Assembly (NCBI GenBank): GCA_949289625.1
Contig: CASEPH010000313.1
Span: 1 to 10,823, forward strand
Source of the DNA: an uncultured Clostridia bacterium
GTDB taxonomy: Bacteria; Bacillota_A; Clostridia; Oscillospirales; Oscillospiraceae
Length of the DNA stretch: 10,823 bases
Direction of reading: 5' to 3'
Shown: positions 1 through 5,113 of the stretch, in pieces
Layout: every line of letters begins with the position of its first letter
How positions within the stretch are numbered: the stretch's first letter is position 1
Notes under the pieces: generated by a model
Database searches by the model: none
What the model was told of the DNA's origin: nothing
The model's input: only the letters and a program-made list of their open reading frames with translations
Position numbers and translations under genes: made by a program

Positions 1-1192
1 CATCAAAGGCTTTTTTTGCTGCCTGATGGAGCAAGATTTCTTCCTCGTGTTCTTCTCGGAATTTCTTGGAGTATCCAGCCTTCCGGTAGGCCACATAGGT
101 TTCACGAGTCTTAGCATAGTTGATAATATGGGTCTGTAGAATTGCAATTTCTGCTAAGCGTTTTTCTTCCGCCTTGAGCTGGGCAGACAATTCGTTATGG
201 TAGGCCGTCACGGCTGTAGTCTTTTCGGTCAACACTGTATAATCCAGCAGATTATTTTCCATTAGATAATTCAAGGTGTTGGCCATCTGCTTCAAATTAA
301 AGACTTTCCGCCACCTCTCATATCCAGGCCCCTTTCCAGCTTGAAGCTCTGCCTGGATTTCAATTAGCAGATTCACCTTTTGTCTACCCGGCTTCTGACG
401 GGGTGTATGCTCCTTTTGACCGGCAATGACGGCTAGCAGGTCCTCCAGGGCGTAGCCTTTACCCAGGCTGTCCAGACGGGACACTTTACTCCAGCCGGGC
501 AGCTTCAGACGGTAGGATTTTCCACGTTTGGACACTTCGCAGCCGGATTTCCGAAGCAGCTTTAGCAGCTCGTCCAGGTCAGCAGGCTTTTGTGCCAGGG
601 CGTTATCAATGGCAGCACGGAGCAATTCCCGATGGGAGGGCTTCGCCTGATCGCCCAACCACTGGTCGTAGCTTTTGCCGTGGGGCTTTGGGTTCTCGAC
701 AATGGACAGTCCATTCTCGATGCAGAGGGTATCGCTCAAACGCCGGACAGCTTTTGTGCTGCCCCAAAAGTTGCGAAACTTCCGGTCACAGTCCAGGTTG
801 ATCGAACTCCAAATGATATGATTATGGACATGGGCCTTGTCAATGTGGGTACAGACGATAAAGGCGTGTTTTCCCTTGGTAAACCGCTTGGCAAATTCTA
901 CACCGAGTCGGTTGGCTTCCTCTGGAGTGATCTCCCCAGGGCAAAAGGACTGGCGGACATGGTAGGCGATCACATCGTCCGCTCCACGGACCCGTCCAGT
1001 AGCGGCGATATACTGGCGCTTGGCCAGCATGAACTCGGCGTCGGCCACACGGCTGTCGCACTCATAGCCGGTGATGAGCCTGCCGTGGTCTGTCTTTTGC
1101 GGATTTGCCACATAGTCGATAATATCGCTGATAGCACGGCTTTCGGTCCGACCCTTGCCGACGTGCAGCGGCATGATTCGTGTGGTTGCCAT
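1..1192 (-). CDS. MOBP-type relaxase (mobilization nuclease), 3' end outside window
   Basis: Relaxase that would nick one strand at the origin of transfer of a conjugative or mobilizable element, stay bound to the 5' end and guide it to the recipient. I translated 397 uninterrupted codons from the ATG at 1192 to the window edge. It starts MATTRIMPLHVGKG, followed by a candidate catalytic tyrosine in IDYVANPQKT (about residue 27). The metal-binding histidine triad HVHNHI is at about residues 121-126, after the typical FIVCTHIDKAH. NFWGSTKAVRRLSD and ENPKPHGKSY follow, then a charged, probably helical C-terminal part. This pattern is that of relaxases from Tn1549/CTn-type elements of Firmicutes (Pfam Relaxase, PF03432). 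A strong GAGGGAGGG ribosome site lies about 8 nt before the ATG. The gene follows the SLOG gene with a 33-nt gap that holds a terminator-like hairpin. The reading frame is intact in the visible part; the C-terminus lies outside the window. Confidence 0.93.
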   Translation of the reverse strand, partial: MATTRIMPLHVGKGRTESRAISDIIDYVANPQKTDHGRLITGYECDSRVADAEFMLAKRQYIAATGRVRGADDVIAYHVRQSFCPGEITPEEANRLGVEFAKRFTKGKHAFIVCTHIDKAHVHNHIIWSSINLDCDRKFRNFWGSTKAVRRLSDTLCIENGLSIVENPKPHGKSYDQWLGDQAKPSHRELLRAAIDNALAQKPADLDELLKLLRKSGCEVSKRGKSYRLKLPGWSKVSRLDSLGKGYALEDLLAVIAGQKEHTPRQKPGRQKVNLLIEIQAELQAGKGPGYERWRKVFNLKQMANTLNYLMENNLLDYTVLTEKTTAVTAYHNELSAQLKAEEKRLAEIAILQTHIINYAKTRETYVAYRKAGYSKKFREEHEEEILLHQAAKKAFD

Positions 1193-1208
1193 GAGTTTTC
1201 CCTCCCTC

Positions 1209-1237
1209 AAAAAAAGTGGGCAGCCTCAGCTGTCCAC
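1209..1237 (-). terminator. Intrinsic-terminator-like hairpin between SLOG and relaxase genes
   Basis: On the minus strand GTGGACAGC and GCTGCCCAC can pair over 9 positions (one A-C mismatch) around a 4-nt loop, and seven Ts follow directly. The hairpin contains the SLOG stop codon, and the T tract runs into the relaxase ribosome site. It probably stops or attenuates transcripts entering the relaxase gene. I see no separate relaxase promoter in the 33-nt gap, so partial read-through is likely. Confidence 0.65.
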
Positions 1238-1663
1238 TTCATCAAAATATGAAATAATCTGTTTTTTCTTCTTTCTGGCGCACCGCAGCGTTGCGGCGGC
1301 TCCGCCCCAATCATGGAGAACATAGGCCACCACGACATCACTGGTTTCTACCATCCAGCGGTTTCTGTGAGAAATCGCAAAACGGCGTGGCACAGTTTCC
1401 AGAGGCGGATATACCGTACTGTCATAGCCAGAAGTATCCCGTTTCGTGTCGAAATATGCAAGGACAAGAATCAGCTCGATCTCTGGGTGCTGTGTTTTCT
1501 GTTTTCGTAGAACTGCCGCAGCCAAACTGTCAAAGGCTCCGTATCCACCAAGATAAAATATGTTTACGCCTTGCTCAATTAGATGCAGGGTCACGGCATA
1601 CAGCCATTTTTCTACATCTGCTGACTGAGAAATCTGCGCGTGTCCACAAAAAGTTGCTGTCAT
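1226..1663 (-). CDS. SLOG-fold (YpsA/DUF1273-like) small protein
   Basis: Predicted protein of 145 residues resembling the YpsA/DUF1273 branch of the SLOG superfamily, a Rossmann-like fold thought to bind nucleotide-type ligands. MTATFCGHAQISQ is at the N-terminus, the glycine-rich loop FYLGGYGAFDSLAA at about 37-49, ILVLAYFDT at 65-73, and a second loop VVAYVLHDWGGAAATL at 111-126. Such proteins are common beside relaxases in Clostridia conjugative elements, but their task there is not established. I chose the ATG at 1663 because GGAG lies 8 nt upstream; the ATG at 1669 has only 2 nt between it and the same GGAG. The longer frame upstream crosses the operator palindrome and is unlikely to be translated. 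Expression is probably controlled from the palindrome at 1676-1701. No target can be named for it. Confidence 0.85.
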   Translation of the reverse strand: MTATFCGHAQISQSADVEKWLYAVTLHLIEQGVNIFYLGGYGAFDSLAAAVLRKQKTQHPEIELILVLAYFDTKRDTSGYDSTVYPPLETVPRRFAISHRNRWMVETSDVVVAYVLHDWGGAAATLRCARKKKKQIISYFDEVDS

Positions 1664-1675
1664 TTTCATCACTCC

Positions 1676-1701
1676 ATTATAGTGATTATAATCACTATAA
1701 T
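1676..1701. repeat. 26-bp perfect palindrome, probable operator
   Basis: The 13-base half ATTATAGTGATTA is followed immediately by its exact reverse complement. The palindrome lies between the divergent SLOG and Xre genes. It covers the -10 of the minus-strand promoter and lies just upstream of the plus-strand TATAAT at 1720-1725. The size and symmetry suit a dimeric helix-turn-helix repressor, and the neighbouring Xre protein is the natural candidate. That the protein binds here is inference. Confidence 0.7.
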
Positions 1702-1713
1702 AAAAAGCGACAA
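1685..1713 (-). promoter_or_regulatory. Promoter of the SLOG-relaxase unit
   Basis: On the minus strand a -35 TTGTCG (1713-1708) and a perfect -10 TATAAT (1690-1685) are separated by exactly 17 bp. Transcription would start near 1678, giving a leader of about 15 nt before the SLOG ATG. The -10 lies in the middle of the 26-bp palindrome, so a protein bound there should block RNA polymerase. Confidence 0.65.
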
Positions 1714-1719
1714 GCCCCA

Positions 1720-1725
1720 TATAAT
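1720..1725 (+). promoter_or_regulatory. Candidate -10 of the Xre gene
   Basis: A consensus TATAAT lies 21 nt before the GTG start of the regulator. The -35 position falls at the edge of the palindrome (ATAATA at 17-bp spacing) and matches poorly, so this promoter is tentative. If used, the palindrome would let the regulator control its own gene. Confidence 0.4.
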
Positions 1726-1746
1726 ATTCAAAAATGGGGTGATGCA

Positions 1747-1971
1747 GTGCCGATCTCTTTTCGTCCGATGCGGCAGCTCATGGAAAGCAGTCACATCTCA
1801 TTCTACCGCTTGGCCAATGAAGGAATCGATGCGCAAACCTTGCAGAGAATACGGCACGATAAGCCCGTTACCACTGATACGCTTGGAAAAATTTGCAGCA
1901 TCATGAAATGCCAGCCCGGAGATTTGATTGAATATATCGAAGATGCTTGTGAGCCTGATTCTGCCGAATAA
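1747..1971 (+). CDS. Small Xre/Cro-CI-type transcriptional regulator
   Basis: Predicted DNA-binding protein of 74 residues consisting of one helix-turn-helix domain of the Cro/C1 type. It begins (V)PISFRPMRQLMESSHISFYRL, with NEGIDAQTLQRIRHDKPVTTDTL covering the turn and recognition helix, and ends KICSIMKCQPGDLIEYIE, the characteristic closing segment of these short regulators. I chose the GTG start at 1747 because GGGG lies 7 nt upstream and the protein then matches the usual length of about 65-75 residues; the longer open frame upstream runs antisense to the SLOG gene. The gene diverges from SLOG-relaxase, shares the palindromic operator region, and is followed by a strong terminator. Likely role: repressor of the mobilization genes and of itself. 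Confidence 0.85.
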   Translation: MPISFRPMRQLMESSHISFYRLANEGIDAQTLQRIRHDKPVTTDTLGKICSIMKCQPGDLIEYIEDACEPDSAE

Positions 1972-2017
1972 TAAAATCGCAAATAACTGTTATAATTAAC
2001 CTGACACTTTAAGGAAT

Positions 2018-2053
2018 AGCGTCCTCTCCGTCGTGGGGAGGACGCTGTTTTTA
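2018..2053 (+). terminator. Intrinsic terminator after the Xre gene
   Basis: AGCGTCCTCTCC and GGGGAGGACGCT form a 12-bp stem with one T-G pair around a 6-nt loop, followed by GTTTTTATT. It ends plus-strand transcription 47 nt after the regulator stop. Its outer part touches the 3' end of the converging CD1845-family gene, for which the T tract is on the wrong side and termination would be weaker. Confidence 0.8.
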
Positions 2054-2362
2054 TTCGTAGACCAAATCCTGTATGGCAAACTTCAAATTCTGCACCTTAC
2101 CCAGCAGCCAGAATGCCAGCTGCGGCAGTCCAAACGGGCTGATGAGGAACGCAATCACCAGCAGGATAAGGCCGTTTTGCAGAGAGTATGTCACCAGAAC
2201 CGCCACGCCCAACAGGGCGATCACCATGCTGAGAAGTCCTAACACCAAACCGGACACATAGACCAGCCCCACACAAATCCAGATATCCAATGTGAGCAAC
2301 AGCAACAACGGCGCAACCACGATCTTCAAAATCAGCTTCATCAAACCAACTAGCAAACCCAC
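2051..2362 (-). CDS. CD1845-family small membrane protein
   Basis: Predicted integral membrane protein of 103 residues, very rich in Leu, Val and Ile, with three likely membrane helices at about 9-32, 33-56 and 61-88. It ends LLGKVQNLKFAIQDLVYE. It resembles the CD1845 family, named from a gene of C. difficile element CTn5 and found across Tn1549-like conjugative elements; its function is unknown. The start is read as GTG at 2362 because GGAGG lies 9 nt upstream; the internal ATG at 2341 has no ribosome site. The gene follows the pilus operon on the same strand after an 87-nt gap with no obvious terminator, so read-through is possible. A weak promoter (TTGTGC, 17 bp, CATACT) may also lie in the gap. 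Its presence suggests the element continues on this side of the pilus locus. Confidence 0.75.
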   Translation of the reverse strand: MGLLVGLMKLILKIVVAPLLLLLTLDIWICVGLVYVSGLVLGLLSMVIALLGVAVLVTYSLQNGLILLVIAFLISPFGLPQLAFWLLGKVQNLKFAIQDLVYE

Positions 2363-2449
2363 AGAACATCACCTCCAGATTAAGATAAATCTAGTATGAC
2401 ATTTTTTCCATCATCGCACAAGGATACAAAACCACAACTTTAACAAGCC

Positions 2450-3040
2450 CTATTCTACGATGGTGCATCGAACTGTCAGCCGTGTCTGCCCACTAAGTGT
2501 ACACGTGAACAGTGTCAAATCCCAGTCACCACCAGTCATTTCCTCGATTGCAGTAGGCTGAAGTACCTCTGTCTCTGCCACCTGATAGATAAATTGCCGC
2601 CCGTTCACATCCTCAAAACGAACTTCGTCCCCAGTGTCCAGATTACTCAGAGGGCCAAAATGACTTCGATAATTATGCCCTGCGATCACCAGATTTCCAG
2701 CTGTTGTACCAGAGTAGCGACAAGGAGCAATCTTCAACTTATCATAATTCCAATCAGCCATAACGGGCAGAGTCAAATCAAGAGTAGGGAAATACAGCTT
2801 ACCAATATACTCGTTGCCATCCACTTGAACGGTATCCATGGTATCTGTGTTTGTCATATCCTCAGACGCAGCGGAATTACCTGGTATAGCATCCGGCATG
2901 GCTGCCAAAATATTTCTGGCACTAGCTGCCGCACGTCCACTATCCCAAATATTATATGCACACAACAACAGGGCTGCTGCGATCAGCAGCAGCCCAATGG
3001 GTGTCCAGATACTACCAGTGCCATTTTTATTAGCTTTCAT
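2450..3040 (-). CDS. Second sortase (class uncertain, not class C)
   Basis: Membrane-anchored cysteine transpeptidase of 196 residues. It has one N-terminal membrane segment (about 12-30), a Ser/Ala/Asp-rich linker, then the sortase domain from about 78: YIGKLYFPTLDLTLPV, NLVIAGHNYRSHFGPL with catalytic His122, and LTLFTCTLSGQTRLTVRC with nucleophile Cys180 and Arg187. There is no C-terminal membrane helix, unlike the class C enzyme upstream. It could attach finished pili or the LPQTG protein to peptidoglycan, or cut a different signal. I cannot decide between class A, B, D or E. I chose the ATG at 3040 because the extra 16 residues upstream run back through the LPQTG gene. This ATG overlaps the 3' end of that gene by 11 nt and has only a weak GGAA upstream, so translational coupling is likely. 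It is the last pilus gene. Confidence 0.9.
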   Translation of the reverse strand: MKANKNGTGSIWTPIGLLLIAAALLLCAYNIWDSGRAAASARNILAAMPDAIPGNSAASEDMTNTDTMDTVQVDGNEYIGKLYFPTLDLTLPVMADWNYDKLKIAPCRYSGTTAGNLVIAGHNYRSHFGPLSNLDTGDEVRFEDVNGRQFIYQVAETEVLQPTAIEEMTGGDWDLTLFTCTLSGQTRLTVRCTIVE

Positions 3041-3974
3041 GGTTCTGTTTCCGTTTACGGTAGGACCGGTACTGACCGATCCCCACACAAATCACACCCA
3101 AAGCCAGCAGCAGTAGAACCGGCCACCACAGTTGTCCGGTCTGCGGCAGACTTCCTTCACTGGCAGGTTTACTCGGCGCAGGAGTGCCGCCCGAGGGTTG
3201 CTCCGGCGACGAGGTGGGGGCGGGTTGTTCCGATTCCTGCGTCTGCCAGGTATTGGTAATCGTAAAGTTTGTACCGTCCTGCTCTACCGACACTGCAAAC
3301 CCCTGTGGACAGTTTTGCTCCACAACCTGCCAGAAATGTTCCGGAGTACTTTCCCAAGTATAACTCCATCCATTCAGCGGACTCAGCGTAACGGACTGTT
3401 CCAAAGAGCCATCGCAGAGCAGTTGAACCGTAACACTAAGGGAGCGATGAGACTCTCCGCCCTGCCATACTTTTGTGACACTGTACTCAACCTTCTCCGG
3501 TGTGACGGTAATTTCTTCCGCCTTAACAGTAACCTCCGTGTTTCCTCGCACATGAACCAGTGAAGGAGACGGAACATACCGGACGTTATTTTCCTGTACC
3601 GTTTCACCGATGATCAGATACAGCCCTTCCTCCAGCTCAGGGAAGGTTACCTTCCCGCCGGAAATCCTGTCCGTTGAAATCGGTATCAAGCCATCCTGCG
3701 CAACGAAAGCTGCCAGGGTTTCTGCAGCATTACGCCAATCACCGGAAGAACTGCTTTCATCAGGCAAAACCACAGGATAATCGGCAAAATCGTCGGTGGG
3801 CTGCCAGCCGGAAGTGCCTGTTTCGGCCACATAATAAATGTCAAACTTTACATTTTCCCGTTCATGATAAACGGTCAGTGAAGCTCCTTCATTTGCCGAT
3901 GCAGTGGTAGCCAGTAAGAGAGCCATCACCAGGCATAGAAAACTACTAATTGTCTTTTTTAATTTGTGTTTCAT
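3030..3974 (-). CDS. Cna_B-type LPXTG minor pilin / anchor
   Basis: Surface protein of 314 residues. It has a signal peptide (MKHKLKKTISS followed by a hydrophobic stretch, probable cut after ASA at 27) and a SpaA-like N-terminal domain (about 30-155, with FDIYYVAETG and LEEGLYLIIGE). A Cna_B domain lies at about 163-243 (YSVTKVWQGG to FTITNTW), then a Pro/Ser/Thr-rich wall-spanning linker at 246-275. The cell-wall sorting signal is LPQTG (276-280), then a hydrophobic stretch and a basic RKRK tail. This suits an ancillary or basal pilin, joined to the fibre by the class C sortase or to the wall by the second sortase. Its start overlaps the sortase C gene by 29 nt; AAGGA lies 6 nt before the ATG. 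It follows the class C sortase and precedes the second sortase, as expected of a compact pilus operon. Confidence 0.92.
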   Translation of the reverse strand: MKHKLKKTISSFLCLVMALLLATTASANEGASLTVYHERENVKFDIYYVAETGTSGWQPTDDFADYPVVLPDESSSSGDWRNAAETLAAFVAQDGLIPISTDRISGGKVTFPELEEGLYLIIGETVQENNVRYVPSPSLVHVRGNTEVTVKAEEITVTPEKVEYSVTKVWQGGESHRSLSVTVQLLCDGSLEQSVTLSPLNGWSYTWESTPEHFWQVVEQNCPQGFAVSVEQDGTNFTITNTWQTQESEQPAPTSSPEQPSGGTPAPSKPASEGSLPQTGQLWWPVLLLLALGVICVGIGQYRSYRKRKQNHES

Positions 3975-4905
3975 CGGTTTCCTTTTGTTCCTCTCGGTTC
4001 AATTCAGTCTGATTGTTGGCTTTTTTCTTCTGGTCTCGAATGCATCGAATGATTCCAACTACGCCATATATCAAAAGGACCAGTGCAAATAGAAGCAAAA
4101 GAATGAAAATCAACAGATCAGTACGCGACAAGCCGAATATAGTATCGTCCACCGTTGCGGATTCTGCTGTAGCCGGTGTCTCAATACGATGGCCGCGCAC
4201 CAGCAGGCGATGGGTATTGACGCCATAGGGTGTGCAGGTGTAGAGCGTGACCAGATCCTCGCCGGGGACGATCTGTAGTGCGTCCATCTCATCCGGCAAC
4301 GTGACCAAAATTTGGTCAACCTGATAGGTCATAACACGGTCCAGTACGGATATCGTGAAGGTATCGCCTTCCTCCAGCTGATCAAGATCGGTAAACATTT
4401 TGGCCTTGACCAGACCGTTATGGGCTGTGATTACGCAGTGGGTACTGGGGCCGCCGGTGGGAAGGCTTGTGCCGATCCAGAACCCGGCACCGGACTGCAA
4501 GGCTTTTTCTCCGGTGCCCTGATAGATGGGAAGATGGACACTGATTTTTGGAATATCAATATATCCCATCATACCGGTGCCCAGTGGATTCAGATACTGG
4601 GACACATCTTGAAGTTCTGACTCTTCATCAGTACTGGAGACAGAGCCTGCGAAAGTACCGATCTCCGCCAGACGGCGATTGTATTCTTCTGCGGCAGCCC
4701 ACAGATCAGAATAGTCGGCTTTTTCGCCCTCAGCAACCTCATTATACTGGGCAATTTCCTTCTGCGCCTGCCAACGGGCATACCAATCACTGAAAGTAGG
4801 ATACAGCATGACTCCAAGCCCTGCCAGCAACAGCAGGACAATAAGCACCGGAATCAGGCCGGGGCCCTTCAACTTTTTGGAATTTTTCGGCTTTGCGTTA
4901 TCCAT
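3946..4905 (-). CDS. Class C (pilus-assembly) sortase
   Basis: Membrane transpeptidase of 319 residues that would polymerize pilin subunits through lysine isopeptide bonds. An N-terminal membrane helix (about 16-34) is followed by the class C stretch YPTFSDWYARWQAQKEIAQY, then the core: GMMGYIDIPKISVHLPIYQG, THCVITAHNGL with catalytic His162, and LVTLYTCTPYGVNTHRLLVRGHR with Cys224 and Arg233. A second membrane helix is at about 263-286, with a charged tail. The YTCTPYGxNxHRLLVRG signature and the C-terminal helix identify class C. The usual DP(F/W) lid motif is not visible between residues 60 and 108. The ATG at 4905 (MDNAKPKNSKK) fits the family start best but has no clear ribosome site. 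The open frame continues back to 5037 through a hairpin-rich spacer and is probably not coding. It lies downstream of the backbone pilin. Confidence 0.93.
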   Translation of the reverse strand: MDNAKPKNSKKLKGPGLIPVLIVLLLLAGLGVMLYPTFSDWYARWQAQKEIAQYNEVAEGEKADYSDLWAAAEEYNRRLAEIGTFAGSVSSTDEESELQDVSQYLNPLGTGMMGYIDIPKISVHLPIYQGTGEKALQSGAGFWIGTSLPTGGPSTHCVITAHNGLVKAKMFTDLDQLEEGDTFTISVLDRVMTYQVDQILVTLPDEMDALQIVPGEDLVTLYTCTPYGVNTHRLLVRGHRIETPATAESATVDDTIFGLSRTDLLIFILLLLFALVLLIYGVVGIIRCIRDQKKKANNQTELNREEQKETDETQIKKDN

Positions 4906-4976
4906 AGTACTGTATGTGTGAAATAAGCTGCAGCGATTTCTTGCAAAAATGTATGCAGATTCAGCGGCACGAGCAA

Positions 4977-5072
4977 CGCCACAGGCGAGCATGAAAAGCC
5001 TGTGGCGAAGCCCCTGCCGCCGAAACACCGAGGACAAGCGTCCCCGCGTTAGTTAACGTCCCCGGTGTCTCG
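4977..5072 (-). ncRNA. Structured mRNA spacer between backbone pilin and sortase C
   Basis: The 208-nt gap between the pilin stop (5114) and the sortase start (4905) can form two strong hairpins. The first pairs 5021-5035 with 5058-5072 over 15 positions. Two of these are A-C mismatches on the plus strand but G-U pairs in the minus-strand RNA, so the fold is complete only in the operon's own transcript. The second is a perfect 10-bp stem, 4977-4986 with 4998-5007, around an 11-nt loop. Neither is followed by a U tract, so they are not ordinary terminators. A role in RNA processing or in protecting the abundant pilin message from decay is plausible. No known RNA family is recognised. A short 6-bp hairpin (5104-5119) also spans the pilin stop codon. 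Confidence 0.55.
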
Positions 5073-5113
5073 GAGCAGGATTATGAAAGGACGTAGCAGC
5101 TCACGCTGAAAAA

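Larger units (their letters stand above)
1..2362. mobile_element. Part of a Tn1549/CTn5-like integrative conjugative element
   Basis: Relaxase, SLOG protein, Xre regulator and CD1845-family protein form a set typical of Tn1549/CTn5-type conjugative elements. No integrase, excisionase, type IV secretion gene, oriT or element end is visible, so the borders are unknown. The pilus operon may be cargo of this element or may adjoin it. Confidence 0.6.

Noticed and set aside
590..1252. Plus-strand open frame (220 codons) opposite the relaxase
   Set aside because: The minus-strand relaxase is unmistakable (HVHNHI motif, ribosome site) and explains the region.
4906..5037. N-terminal extension of sortase C to an ATG at 5037
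   Set aside because: It would run through the hairpin-rich spacer, has an untypical sequence, and places the membrane helix too far from the N-terminus for the family.
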